A DNA stretch of 64,000 nt from Sepioteuthis lessoniana (Eukaryota > Mollusca > Cephalopoda > Myopsida > Loliginidae). Location: contig OY757917.1 of NCBI GenBank assembly GCA_963585895.1, forward strand, positions 100,262,012 to 100,326,011, given 5' to 3'. This document shows positions 32,940 to 45,606 of the stretch, piece by piece. Both the position numbers and the translations under genes were made by a program. Position 1 is the stretch's first letter; each line of letters begins with the position of its first letter. The notes under the pieces were generated by a model that was not told where the DNA came from, did no database searches, and saw nothing but the letters and a program-made list of their open reading frames with translations.

Positions 32940-35770
32940 ATACTGAAAAAGTTATACAAAAGAAATTTCACAAAAACTTCCACATTCCCAAGAAAAATGC
33001 ATTAGATACAAAAGGACTGAACCCAGATTCATTGTCGGGTTCTCATTAGGGTCATATTTCAACAAAAGGGATGCCAAGGATATCAAAGTGTTCAGTGGCA
33101 ACAAGGTGCTGCATATGATTGACCATATTATAAGATACAGTGTTGGATTCAAGATTCCTAGTGAATGGGGTCATATATTTTGGAACTCCAAGATTTATTC
33201 TCACAAACAATGGCAAGGAATTTAAGGATCAGTCGCTTAGGGACAGAGTGCAAAACTTGAATATTGTAGTATGTACCACTGCTGCTGAAAGTCCATGGAG
33301 CGATGGGTTAAATAAATGACACCATGGGATATTGGGAGAAATGTTAAAGAAAACCATAGAAGATACCAATTGTAGTTTTGAGGTAGCACTTGCATGAACT
33401 ATAAGTGCCAAAAATACACTTCACAGTGTTCATGGTTACAGTCCCGAGCAACTTGTTTTTGGCAAGAATCCCGACCTACCTTCCCTTTCAAATGACAAAC
33501 TCTCTGCATTAGAAGATTTTTCCAGCAGTGAAGTTGTTGCAGGTAACCTAAATATCATGTAGGCTGCCAGGAAACAAATCATAGCATGTGAGTCCTCAGA
33601 GAAACTAAGATGTTTACATTGTCACCAAGTTAGAACAAGCATAGCACAATCCTACAAAAATAGTGATGCTATTCTTTATAAAAGAAACCTGTATGAGAGA
33701 TGGTTTGATTTGGGAACTGTCATATGATGGAAGCATAAAGAGGTGCTTGTCAAACATGGTGGAATGTATGTAAGAATACATCCATCTTATTTAATGCTCT
33801 ACCCTGAGACATATCAAAGTTCTTCAAGGGATGGCAAAATTAAACCTAGCACCACAGAGATAAAGCCTGATAAATCTCCAAAAATACCAAATTCTTAAGA
33901 GAATAACATGGATTTAGAAACCCCAGATAATAATGTTGAGCAGCATCAGACTGTGGAAACATGAGACCACCTAAGCAAAACTTCACTTCAAAGAAAATTG
34001 AACTTTTTAAACCAGGATGAATCATTAAATGCAAGGTTGCCAATGACACAAATTCTAGATGGAAAAAACTAAATGCCATAAGTAGGGCAGTCAAAGCAAA
34101 AAGCTAGAGCAAACATTTGATTAATATGGTTATGGAACAAGGTGAATCTTTTTGACTGAACTTTGAGCATAGGATATCAGAATGGAAAACAAATGAGGTT
34201 TTGTAAAGTGAATAAGAACACAGTTCTTGTGATGAGGAAAACATACTAATTTCTTCAAATGATAATCTGGACGAGGCAAGAAAGAAGGAACTTTAAAGCT
34301 GGATTGAAAATAAAGTGTACATCTAAGTGCCTGATCAAGGTCCATCCAAAATTTCCACAAGCTGGATTTACACTAATAAAAGTTCCAAAGGCAAACAAAC
34401 CAGTAAAGCTAGACTTGTTACAAGAGACTTTCAGGACAGTGATGCTTGTAACTTAAGAAAAGATTCTCTCACATACTCTAAAGAAGTTTATGCATAGCAT
34501 TGGCAATAATGGCAGCTAACTATTAGTTGTGTTAGTCAATGGACATAAAGACAACATTCCTGCAGAGTAAACAGTTGGATTGATTGGTTTATCTGGATCC
34601 TCCTTAAGAAGTCAATGTACCTCCAGGTTATATTTGAAGACTCTCAAAATGTGTATATAGCTTGACAGATACTTCTAGATCCTGGTACCTAAAACACAGA
34701 GAGGAATTAATGAAGTCAGGAGCAGTAGCTTAAAAATATGATCAGGCAATATTTACATGGTACAAACTGCAGGGTATAATTGCTACTCATGCTGATGATT
34801 TTTGTTTTGCAGGTTCAGTGATTTTTTTTGAGCAAAGTTATTAACAGGTTTTGTCGTGTATTTGCAGTTAAATCTGAAGAAGTTGCTGAGTTCCAGTTCA
34901 AAGGATTAGACATAAAAAGAAAGGGGAAAAATATTAGACTTGGACAGAACAAATATCTAATGAAATTAAAATATATTCCAGTAGAAGCAAGCAGAATCCT
35001 GAAAGATGCAATATCCACAACAGAAATTACTGAAAGCAGGCAAATTATTGGTCAACTTAATTAGTTGGCTACCAAAACCTGACCTGATCTAAGTTATGAT
35101 GTTAGTACATTAAGCTCCATACAAAAACAAGAAAATGTACAATGTACAAAACAAGCTCATCGAGTAGTAAAGAAAGTAAAAAAGGAAAAATCCCAGATAA
35201 ACATTCTAAACTTGGAGAACTTTGAGTATTTAAAAATTGTTGCATATAGTGATACTCCTTTTGCTAATCTAACAGATAAAGAATTCCAAGGAGACTACAG
35301 ACTCTTTTTGGTAGGGAGTAACAATAAATGTATGTCCATTGTTTGGCAATCCAAACGTATAAGAATTGTCAAAAGTATACAGGCTGCTGAACATCAGCTA
35401 TGATTGACATGTTAAAAGACTGCTTACTTCATAGAAAACTTCTTTTGGAACTACTATAGCTAAAAGATAAAACTGAGAACATTAAATCCTATGAAATTCC
35501 TGCCTTTATGACTTCCTGTATTCATCAATGCAGATTTTGAATAAGAGTCTTTGAATTGAGATGGCCATTTTGAGAAAAAAAATAATAGACAAAAGAAATT
35601 ACAGAGATCTCTTGGATACCAACTGATGAACAAATTGCAGACTCCTTAACAAAGAAAGGAGTACCATTATTTAAAATCCTTGGTTTTATATCAGAGCCCA
35701 AGGAGTCATCTGTCTAATGAATTTAGATTCTTTGATTTTCTTTTTTGAAAAACATATGATGCTCATCTGG
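32940..35770 (+). pseudogene. Copia-type pol: integrase, RT, RNase H, broken
   Basis: Integrase: CIRYKRTEPRF, then AKDIKVFSGNKVLHMIDH (33055-33125), ILTNNGKEF (33195-33225), CTTAAESPWSDGLN (33275-33315) and VHGYSPEQLVFGKNP (33430-33470). The second catalytic residue, normally Asp in DNG, is Asn, and the Glu position after NGL-type sequence reads Asn followed by a stop. RT: SKGKQTSKARLVTRDF (34378-34430) and an active-site box THADDFCFAG at about 34783-34815. RNase H: KIVAYSDTPFANLTDKEF (35225-35285) and WQSKRIR. Dozens of stops and frameshifts rule out activity. Confidence 0.75.
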
Positions 35771-35795
35771 AAGGAAAACAAATAAGGGGAAGAAT

Positions 35796-35965
35796 TGTTA
35801 ATGTACATGAGTTGTGTCCCTTGGATGCTCTCTAGTAGTAAGGTAAAATCTTACCTAGAAGTTATATGGAAGCCATATTTTATTTACCATGCACGGAACA
35901 AGTTGTTAGAGTAAACTCATTCTCTCAGTATACCTCTTATCGGAATCCTATTATTCATATTTACA
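35796..35965 (+). repeat. Copia-type LTR (middle copy)
   Basis: This 170-bp segment starts TGTTAATGTACATGAG and ends TATTCATATTTACA. It is preceded by a polypurine tract at 35781-35794 and followed at once by a second copy of internal sequence. Confidence 0.65.
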
Positions 35966-36481
35966 GTTGACATGTTATAAATCAGATTATTTTTACAAAA
36001 AACTACTATTGGAGCTACAGCAGCAAAAAGATAAAATTGAGAACTTTTAAATAATATCAAAAACATATAATTTCTGTCTCTATGACTCAGTACATTCATC
36101 AATGTAAATTTTGGGTGAAAGACTTCAAATTGCAATGGCCATTTTGAGAGAAATGATTGACAGAAAAGAAATTGATGAAATCTCTTGGATACTAACTGAT
36201 GCATAAATTGCTGACTCCTTAACAAAGAAAGGAGTATCATCATTTAAAATCCTTGGTTTTCTATTAGAGTCCTCAATTTAATGAATTTGCATTCTTTCAT
36301 TTTCTTTTTCAGAAAAATATGATATTCATTTAAAATAAATAGAAAAAAGGGGAAGAATTGTTATTCATTGCAAGTTGCATCCTTTGAATACTCTCCAGTC
36401 GTAAGGACAATCTTACCTGAAAGTTCAGAGATAACCAAATAGTTGTCACCATGTTGGATTTTTTTATATTTGCATTTTACA
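35966..36481 (+). repeat. Second copy of copia 3' end plus third LTR
   Basis: Positions 35966-36358 repeat 35404-35795 (for example TTGACATGTTA, AAAAGATAAAA-TGAGAAC, TCTCTTGGATAC-AACTGATG, TGACTCCTTAACAAAGAAAG). Positions 36359-36481 are a diverged LTR (TGTTATTCATTGCAAGTT, CTCTCCAGTCGTAAGGACAA). The repeat starts at the base after the middle LTR, inside RNase H coding sequence. Confidence 0.75.
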
Positions 36482-38024
36482 TTAAAGATCCAATCTTTTT
36501 TTTTGAATGTATAAACATTGCAATTCAGATATAATCATACATATATAAAAATGTTTTTTTTTGGTAGAGTAATTGAGAGAAAATTAGAGATTATTTTAAT
36601 GTGTTGTTTGTATGTTAGGGTGAGTAAAGGGAAATATTTTGATGCCAAAAAAACAGAAAGAAAGAAAAGTAATTGTATATTTTTTTCAATAAGTTTATTG
36701 TAACTTCAAACCATAATCAATTAGTTATTGTAATTATAAGCAAAATTGGTATTTGATATATGATATTGACACTTTGGATCTACCCAAAATCAATATTGAT
36801 TATTTTGAAATTATTAAAAGATTCATTCTGCTTTGAGACCTAATCAAATTAAAAACTCAATTTTCTTACTACATAACTACAATTCATTCCTTTAGAATAT
36901 CTATATCATCAACAATTTTACAAGATAATAATAATCATGTGAAAAAATAGCGAGATTTTTGTAAGGTTTGAACCTAAGCAATATACTTAAAAGTCAATGC
37001 TGCTTACTACTAAATGAGCAATTATAGTTTGCCCCATTTTGTTGAATTTCTCCAGCATCAATAATGAATAACTGTTTGATTTGGTTTGGTCCTTATTCTG
37101 GAGGTGTGAGATGGGGTATGTTCAAGATCATAACCTGATTAACAAGGACATCACTGTTGACATTTTAGGGCTCCTAGGCTGGCTGATGTGTAGTCTGATA
37201 ATTTTTGTCTGTTCCATTTGTCAATTCACAACCCAGTTTCCCTTACCAAAGAAGACTTGTAGTCATACTTGAATAATCTTAATTTTCTATTTCTAAAAAA
37301 ATATCTCTTAATTTTCACCATGAAATTATAATTGAATCTTAAAAATATACTGATGTAATGGTGTAAGATTAACTTTCCTTGCTAATTCTAATTTTGGGTA
37401 AAATCATGTTATTTGACTAGAATTTGAATCTTACGAATAAATGTTTTTCATACTAAATATTTCAAATAATTACATACCAAATTGGTACAAATATGTTAAT
37501 AACATTTACGAAGAGTCAATAGGAATATAGTTTATATTTTTAATCAACTATCTCAGGTTTATAGTTGGGTGTTTCCATTAAAACTTTAGGTGTGTCTTTT
37601 GCTCTTCATATTGTAGCCTCTCTATTATGAAAATGATATTGCAAAATTTATTCTATACTTATGGTTCCTGGTGTGGTGTTATGATGGTAAGCTAATCTAG
37701 CAGACCAATACAAGAACATTTTATTTTCATTGGGTGCCCATACTTCTGGCCTGGTGTCACAACTAAGCTAAACCTAGTAAATAACTATTCTACACTTTTA
37801 TCATCTATGCTGACATACTCAAAGGTCTTATTAGAAATAATTTAAAACACCTTTTAATTACAAGGTAAAACTACAAAATGAAGTTATAATTTTAGAAATT
37901 CAAATATATCCATGATTTTTTTCATTGGTAATCAGTAGATAGACTATATTACTTTATCTCTTTCATTTTCTTTCTTCTTTTTACCTCTTACTATAACTTT
38001 CTAGATCTCAGTTTTCTTCCTTCT
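36482..38024. other. AT-rich stretch, possible tRNA-Lys-like remnant
   Basis: On the minus strand near 36950-37030 a tRNA-like arrangement can be read: GCTCATTTAGTAGTAAGC, an anticodon-loop-like GACTTTTAAG, then TAGGTTCAAACCTTA. The acceptor stem does not pair, so it is at most a decayed tRNA-Lys or SINE head. Nothing else was recognised. Confidence 0.3.
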
Positions 38025-38680
38025 CTGAGCCAAGTCAACAGGGGCTGTACAATACAGACTGCATCTCTGTAGCAGAGTGAGATCCCACCCCAATAAGTGT
38101 CCTGGATATGACATTAAAACATCTGTGTTGAGGTTCCAGTTCTAGAGTATGGGGAATGTGGGGTACCCCTTCATTGCCATTACTCCCAGGTCCAATCTGA
38201 CTCACAGAGGTAATACATATTAGGTCAAATAGAACTGTTTAATCATCTATTATGCTTGAAACCATTTAACTTTCTGTTAACAAATGGCTAATATCAAATT
38301 GAATTATTAGTGTTAGAAAGCAACTCTTGAAACCATTTAACTGAGTTCAAATAGAACTATTAGTATCAGCAATACTTTAAACCATTTAACTATGTGCAAA
38401 TAGAACTGTTAGTATTACATGGAAATACTTGAAACCATTTGTGTGCAAATAGAACTATTACTGCAAGATGGCAAAACTTGAAACCATTAAATTGTGTGCA
38501 AACAACAAATAGCAATACTTAAAACTACTTAACTGTAGGCAAACAAATGAGCTCTGTCTCATTTGAAAACATCCTTTAAAAATTATATATATGTACAAAC
38601 AGGATTTGGTATTAAATAACTATCAAGGATTGATATACCATTAAACCAAATAACCCAACCTACCGAACCTTACTTCTCTG
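38025..38680 (+). mobile_element. Composite VNTR retroposon, copy 4 (best ordered)
   Basis: The head at 38025-38230 has GCCAAGTCAACAGGGGCTGT, AAGTGTCCTGGATATGACAT, GAGGTTCCAGTTCTAGAGTA and GCCATTACTCCCAGGTCCAA. Six or seven tandem units follow (38235-38580), each about 49-55 bp, built on CTTGAAACCATTTAACTGTG and CAAATAGAACTATTAGTATT. The tail at 38600-38660 reads GGATTTGGTATTAAATAACT, AAGGATTGATATACCATTAA, ACCAAATAACCCAACC. No protein is encoded. Length differences between copies come mainly from the unit number. Confidence 0.75.
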
Positions 38681-40111
38681 AATATTCTTTCTCTTTTTTC
38701 ATTCTTGCTTATTCTTTTTTTGCTTTCTTTCTTTTCTCTGTTTACTTGAGTAAATTGAAAGTATTTCAGTCAACCGATGTTACTGGGTTGTCAAGTTGTC
38801 AACACAGCTGATGCAACCATCACAGAAAAGAAATTCTGATCCATTTGTAAATAAACCAGTCAATGACATTAACTATGTTGGTAGATAATAAATAATTGCT
38901 CAATATAACAAAATATTTTTTAGGTAAAAGAAACTAGAATTATGTAATCATTAAAGTTTAGGGTCCTTGGTGGTTTCCCAGCAAAGAAACTTTCATCAGA
39001 ACTTATAACCCGAGTTCTTGTGAGTTCCAGATAATGTAAAAAGCCAGTCAAACAATCTCTATAGTTTTTTCTGTTCTATTCAGGGTTAAGGAGATATAGA
39101 CTTTCTTTATTGTGAATATGTTCATACATTTTTTCTTTCTCTAGGCTCAGAGGACAATTAATTGAATAGAACCACTTTGAGTTTTACAATCATTGACTGT
39201 TTATCATGTTGATCAAGAACAGATGACAAGTAATACTGGACATGCTTATAATAATTCAGTAACAATTAGGCTACACTGGATGAAAGCAACCTTCATGATA
39301 AATTTTCAAAGTGCTCTCTGGAGCCAGAAAAGGGTCCTCACTGTTGATAAACTATTCATTAATAATGCCAATCTAATTTCTCTTTTGAGACAGCTGAACA
39401 GATGGAAAGAACTAAAAAGTGGATTTTGAGATAAAGAATCTCTTTCAAAATATTAAACAACTCTAATCAAATTATGAACTTGGGGACTTCCCAGTTTATT
39501 TTATAAGAAACCTATGCAATAGATTGTTTAATTCTGACCAAGAAAACATTTCTATTTCTGGTTTTATCATTTATGAGTAGAAGCAGTAGTACTTGAGCAA
39601 ACTAGTTTTTTTTTCTTAATTTTAAAATAGTAGTTTTAGTAGAATCATGTAGTTATTTATACCACATGGTACTTATTTGCTTCACAGATTTTACAAATAC
39701 AAGACTGATTACAAAGAAGTTTCAAACTTAATTAGCTTTCTCTGAGTTAAGGAGCTAGTAATCAACTCAGTAATACTGAAGGAAGCTCAAATATTGGTAT
39801 CACTAACTTACTTGCTGAAAACAATCTAGTTAAATGAACAATATGTATGTTTACTTTGAAACAACTTCACAGACTACAAAATTTATTGCTATTGATTTAA
39901 AAGCAAATGGACTTAAAGCCATTGTAAGGAATGTTTCTTACAGTTATCTAAATTTTCTTTGTATATTAAATTAAAATAAGTTAGGGTTGTTATTAACTAT
40001 TACTGACAAAAACACAATACCATTTACAAAAATATTTTTTGTGATTGTTTTCCAGTTTAAAATTATTCTACAATGTTTATAATAATCTTTTCTGTCTCTT
40101 CTATCAGAAAA

Positions 40112-40115
<4 letters not shown>
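38681..40115. other. AT-rich stretch without recognised gene
   Basis: An open frame of 78 codons at 39193-39429 (plus) is not simple sequence, but I recognise no domain and see no splice context. It is recorded here only as an unexplained frame. Confidence 0.4.

Positions 40116-40176
<61 letters not shown>
40116..40176. repeat. (TA)n microsatellite
   Basis: About 30 TA units. Confidence 0.97.
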
Positions 40177-40177
<1 letters not shown>

Positions 40178-41780
40178 CACAAGAGGTGATTTAAAAATGT
40201 AAAGACCAAAGCTTTAAATTTTTAAATTTCAAAATTCTAATGAAGACTTAAGAATAAGTGAGCAACTTATATGATAAAATGGTGATGTCTAGACATCTAC
40301 ACAAAATCTAGATGAGTCACTACCATTTTGAAAAATTATGAAGTCAGTCTCAGTACTTTTTAAATAACAACAGTTTTTAGTCAAACCCTGGATGGTGCAA
40401 ATGCAGTACTTTTCATACTTACCAGATCTTGACTTTTTCTTATTTCTTGAATTAAGAATTCATCTCAAGGGTAAGAGATTTGTGAATGTGGAATATACTT
40501 TTTTATCCCAACTCTCACAATGTTATTCTATAGTAATTAGTTAACAGTAAGGATTGGAGGGGAAGAATTAAACTTCCAGTAAGACTTGAAATCATGTCCC
40601 TTATCATCAGGAGCCTGTTTCAATACAATGGCTGTCTCATTGGTCTGATTACAGAGGTTATTAGCTCAAGTCATTCAAAACTAATTGTGTTGCTATTCTC
40701 TATTTTCTGTATCACCTGATTTGTCATTATTTTTTAATGCATATTTACCAGTACTATTTGTAATAATGACATTATTTTCAATAAGAATCTGTGAAGTGTT
40801 ATATAAAGCAATTGAAATTAAGATGAAAGAAATGGTAGTTAACAAATTAGTAATTGACAATACTTGATCTAAAAAAATTTTGGAATAATCATCTTATTCA
40901 TAATAGCATTTTAAAAAATCATTTTGAAATGTATTTCTTCATTGAAAGAAAGGGAAAACTAGAAATTGATCTAAAACAAAGATTGATAATCACCCCTTCA
41001 GTTTTATAGAAAGTAGGAAATACCAAGTGTAATTATATATGCCAGATTTAAACATGTAATTCTAATAGTCTACTTCATATACATCATGAATTTTGCCTAC
41101 AATCATATTCAGTTCTGTTCCTAACTACAGAAAGAACATGTAACAATTTATATCAAGATATATGCACCAATGTAACAAATTGATCATATTATAAAAACAT
41201 AATTAGCATTGGCTTTTTGTGTCATAATTTTGAGGTGTTTGATTCATATCTTATTAGTTTGCTTTTTACCTAACATCTATTTAAAAAAGCAGTGTTATAA
41301 GTTAAATGTTATAAGTGACAATAGATATGTCAGCGATTAGTGGCAGTGTCTGTTACAAAGATAAAGTGATGACAATTGGTAATAGTATAGAATGGCAATT
41401 TCTTCACTATTCTCCTCACAGAGATGTTTACTTTCATCCAAGAATGTCGGCTTATAAAAGAATTTCAAGACAACATTATTTTCCAAGAACATAAGTACCA
41501 AATGACATGTGTAAGAAATGTCATTTTCAAGTTTTTACCTTTTTACATAAATAAATAGTAATAACCTTGATATTGGATCTTCAGTCTAATGCTCTGCTTG
41601 TCAACTTTATAAACTGTCTCTAAATTTCAATATGGAAATTAATTCTAAATGATGTTAGTCAATCCAATTTTCTCACATTCTATTTGCTTTTGATGCAAAC
41701 ACTAAAATAAGATGAAATCTTGATATAGATAGACTTGATAAGCAGAATTTGGAATGAGAATTTTTTTCTTTATAGTTTTG

Positions 41781-41783
<3 letters not shown>
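40177..41783. other. AT-rich stretch without recognised gene
   Basis: Nothing recognised. Confidence 0.5.
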
Positions 41784-41840
<57 letters not shown>

Positions 41841-41855
41841 GAGAGAAAGAGAGAG
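41784..41855. repeat. (GA)n microsatellite
   Basis: About 35 GA units with GGG and AAA interruptions. Confidence 0.97.
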
Positions 41856-42158
41856 CTTTTTAGATATAATCTGGCATTTCCATGTTCAGTAAATTTTAAT
41901 ATTTCTGAAAGTGTCTGCCATTAATGTGGTCCATATTCACATAAAGCATAGGAAATGACATTATTAAGTAAAAAATGTACCCAGTGTTATTAAGTATACA
42001 GCCAGAATCATATTGAAATAATATAAATGTGTCCCAAATTGATTTCAATGAAAAACAAAACTTAGATATTTATCTTTTTGGTATATTTCTCTCAGGACAA
42101 CATATTTCTTGATGAACCATTTAAGTTAGCGGCAATTTTAAGGAGATAATCTACTTTC

Positions 42159-42161
<3 letters not shown>

Positions 42162-42231
<70 letters not shown>

Positions 42232-42238
42232 ATATATA
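42162..42238. repeat. (TA)n microsatellite
   Basis: About 35 TA units with a short GTGTG interruption near the end. Confidence 0.97.
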
Positions 42239-43529
42239 AACTTTACAAATGTATATATTTAAGATATGATTTATAAAAATATATTGTTGACATGATATTG
42301 TAATAATATAAAGTAATCCTACAGGGAAACAACAAAAATGGATTTCTTAAAAGACTATTCCTCAGAGAAAATACCTTAGCAGTAAAATGTGAGATTTTTC
42401 CTATCAATAAACATTTTCTTTATATGTTCATAGATTTATGAAATTTACAGGTTAAGATATAAATTTGCATAATTATGTATATATATAGTTAAAATATAGA
42501 ATTCAATAGACATATAGCATGTTGGATAATATATAATTTACAGATACCCACATTTTAAGTTACCCCAAGAGGTAATCAAGTTATCAGCTCTATGAAGATT
42601 AACCACTTTTTCAATATTTATAGCTTGCTTAATTCCCAGACATACATTTGTTAAAACAACTTGTTAATTGAAATTAATCTAGAACTGAATCCCTATCCAC
42701 ATACTTAATCTTTAGTGGCTAAATATCTTCTGTTTAGTTTGTGATCTAAGTAATCAAGTTACTGTTCGAGGAATAAGTTTTCAATATATTTTTTTGTTTT
42801 AAATTTATTTTCAAAAATTTTACTTGCAGGGGTATAAAAGAAAAAGCATATTACATATATTCCATTTAAACAATTTTTAATCCTATTTCAAAGGAATAAC
42901 AATCATTACTTTTAGAAAGGATTTTATTTCCATACTATGGTTAAGGAATCTCAATGTACTGTTACAGCAATATTCCAGAAAGTACAACATTCAATTTGTA
43001 ACTCTTACTTTGACCATGAATGAATTTTATTTAACACTTGTCTATTACATGCACAGATTAAGAAATTTACTTAGCAAGTCTTCATATATGAGACAATGTT
43101 TTGAGGTGCCCAATGGTATTGAACTTATAATCCTTACCTTTTAAAAATGGCAATCCTACACTGAATTATTTGCAGGTAACTGACATATTTAACTTTTAAT
43201 CTTTCTTTTTTTGACTGATTTGCATAAATAAAAAATTGTTCAGGAATTTTAAGAATGTTGCATTTTTGTTTACATACTCAAGATTACAGTCAAAAAAGGT
43301 TTGTAACACCTATAAAGCTTGCTACTGTACAAATAGAATTAATAGAAATTTTGCTCATAGATATAAATTGTTTTACAATGCATATAATAACAATATTCTA
43401 TTAAATAAAATCTATTAAAGAATATTTCAATTCGATCTAGTTATAAGTAGATCTGAAAAACAATATCTATTTTCATATTAACAGTATGTAAACATTAACA
43501 AGATATTAAGTTAAATTGATGGTTGGTCG
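42239..43529. other. AT-rich stretch without recognised gene
   Basis: Nothing recognised. The 43236-43418 plus frame has no motif. Confidence 0.5.
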
Positions 43530-44670
43530 GTTGGTTGGTTGGTCAGTTGGATTTTATAGCATATCCACCTTTGTAAGTTATTTAATGCCAAATCCATTTT
43601 TAAACTAATAATCAGTTCTATTTCAAACAATTTAGTTTAGCATGAGTACACAGTTTAATTGTCAAAAACATTTTATTTCAAGTTATTCAGTTTAGTCAAA
43701 CACTTCTAATGCAACCAATTCTGTTTAGTATAAGTATAGATTCTGTTTACACACAGTTAAATGTCAAAACAGTTTCATATTTAACAATTCAGTTTAGTGT
43801 AAGTACAATTTCAATGTCAAAAACAGTTCCATTTCAAACAATTCTGTTTAGCATAAGTATGCATTTTAAATGTAAGTAAACAGTTTAATTATCAAAACCA
43901 TTTCTATTTCAAGCTATTCAGTTTAGTAAAACAATTCTAATTCAAACAATCCAGTTTAGCATAAGTATGCAGTTTAGTTCTATTTAACCCATAGATAGGG
44001 CCCTATCAGGTGTTACCATTCTGGGCAAGAGTGGACCTGGGAGCAATGGCAATGAAGGGGTACACCTCATTCCCCAAAGCCCCAGCATCGCAGGAACCTC
44101 ACCATCAGATTGTTTAGTGTCATATCCAGGACAATTGTTGGGGGTGGTCTGTGTTTCTTACAGCCCCAGCCAACTTGGCACTACAAAGAGTTAATGTCAA
44201 AACAGTTTTATTTCAGATAATTCAGTTTAACATAAGTACACAGTTTAGATGTCAAAACAGTTATATTTAGAGCAATTCAGTTTAGCATAAGTACGCAGTT
44301 TAGATGTCAAAACAGTTCCATTTTGAGCAATTCAGTTTAGCATAAGTATGCAGTTTAAATATCAAAACAGTTCTATTTTAAATGATTCAGTTTAGAATAA
44401 ATATGTTGTTTAAATGCAAAAAACAATAAACTCAAGAAACCATGGTTTAGTTCTATTTAACTCATAGATAGGACCCTTATTCGGTGCTACCACTCCAGGC
44501 CAGAGTGGATCTGAGAGCAATGGCAATAAAGGGGTACTCTGCATTCCCCAAAGCACCAGCATTACTAGAACCTCACCATCAGATTGTTTAGTGGACAGGA
44601 CACTGGTTGGGGGGAGGTCTTACCCTTCTGCAGAGGTGCAGTCAGTGTATTCTACAGCCCAGCCAACTGG
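43530..44670 (-). mobile_element. Composite VNTR retroposon, copy 5 (two heads)
   Basis: Reading left to right: inverted (CCAA)-type end and tail (43530-43610, TTGGTTGGTTGG then ATAGCATATCCACC and GTTATTTAATGCCAAATCCA); units (43610-43975) built on GTCAAAACAGTTCTATTTC plus CAGTTTAGCATAAGTA; a head (43980-44172); more units (44185-44445); and a second head (44450-44670). Head landmarks such as CCATAGATAGG-CCCTATC, GAGCAATGGCAATGAAGGGG and CCTCACCATCAGATTGTTTA occur twice. It is either two tandem elements or one with an internal duplication. Confidence 0.7.
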
Positions 44671-44904
44671 ATAAAAGTTAAATTGAGATTTTTTCCTATA
44701 ACTCCAAATATAATTTGCTTTCACACTAAATTTTCATTGTACTGTAAAACGCATAAAGTATTTTAAAGAATATTTCTGTTTAATGTAATACTGCTTACAA
44801 CTTTCACAAAGATACTGTGTTTATTTTTAAATATTCTATGACCAATTTGTGTTTATAGACTAGTGATCAGTTGTGTTTATGATATATATAAGATAAAGGA
44901 TTCG

Positions 44905-44970
44905 ACTTGGGATTGAAACCTGGTCTCCCAAGACATTGGTGAACACTAACCATTATGCCAATGGATTAAG
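44905..44970 (-). mobile_element. SINE-A head fragment
   Basis: The inverted tRNA-like head is recognisable: GGGATTGAAACCTGGTCTCC as box B and loop, and ACTAACCATTATGCCAATGG as the box-A side. The rest of SINE-A is absent. Confidence 0.6.
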
Positions 44971-45221
44971 ATTTTCAGAGTTTTTTTGTTTTTCTATCAA
45001 TTCCCACTCAGGAACTTTATTGTGCCAAAACCTATGTACAAATATTGTAGTATTTATTTATTTGCTTAAGTTGACTTGTGATTTGTTCAAGTTGGTATAG
45101 CTTAACATAATCTTCAGCTAATAGACATGTGCATGATTGTATTAGATGAAATATCTATTCCCAATCACTTTTGGAATGTAATGCAAAAAAATTTCAAATA
45201 ACCATTTAAAATACAAGCTTT

Positions 45222-45226
<5 letters not shown>

Positions 45227-45279
<53 letters not shown>
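45227..45279. repeat. (TA)n microsatellite
   Basis: About 26 TA units immediately 5' of a SINE-A. Confidence 0.97.
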
Positions 45280-45284
<5 letters not shown>

Positions 45285-45288
45285 CAGG

Positions 45289-45554
45289 TAGCGGGCCATT
45301 GACCAAATGAGTAGAGTGTTCGCCACTGGTCCAGGAGACCGGGGTTCAATCACAGGTCAAGTCATACCAAAGACTCAAAAAATGGTACTTGATGCCACCT
45401 TGCTTATAATGCCACCTCAGAATTATAAGGTAAGGGTCAAGGGTAAAGTAGAGCAATCCAGGGAATGGAGTAGCATCCTCTCCAACACTTTGGTGTAGTA
45501 ACTATTGAAAAGGGAGCCATTGGGTCACCCTCAATTATGGTTGGCAAGTTTACT

Positions 45555-45556
<2 letters not shown>
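45289..45556 (+). mobile_element. SINE-A copy 3
   Basis: Full length: GGGCCATTGACCAAATGAGT as the box-A region, GGTCCAGGAGACCGG, GGGGTTCAATCACAGG as box B, AAAAAATGGTACTTGATGCC, AAGGGTAAAGTAGAGCAATC and the end GGCAAGTTTACTTA. The end runs straight into a (TA)n tract. Confidence 0.85.

Positions 45557-45606
<50 letters not shown>

Larger units (their letters stand above)
32305..36481 (+). mobile_element. Copia-type LTR retrotransposon with extra 3' end
   Basis: Order: LTR (32305-32445), internal region with integrase, then reverse transcriptase, then RNase H, LTR (35796-35965), a second copy of the 3' internal end (35966-36358), and a third LTR-like segment (36359-36481). Integrase before reverse transcriptase is the Ty1/copia order. 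The LTRs begin TGTTA and the middle one ends TTTACA, the usual TG...CA. A purine-rich AAATAAGGGGAAGAA precedes the second and third LTRs, as expected for a polypurine tract. No gag or protease is recognisable. A SINE-A lies within the 5' part. Confidence 0.75.

Noticed and set aside
36950-37030. tRNA-Lys gene on the minus strand
   Set aside because: The boxes look tRNA-like, but the acceptor stem does not pair, so it is at most a SINE head or pseudogene.
37675-37780. SINE related to the 25.7-kb remnant
   Set aside because: Similarity is limited to a few short strings and no box B is recognisable.
39193-39429. 78-codon non-repetitive frame
   Set aside because: Composition is protein-like, but I recognise no domain and see no neighbouring exon signals. 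One frame of this length is expected by chance in 64 kb.
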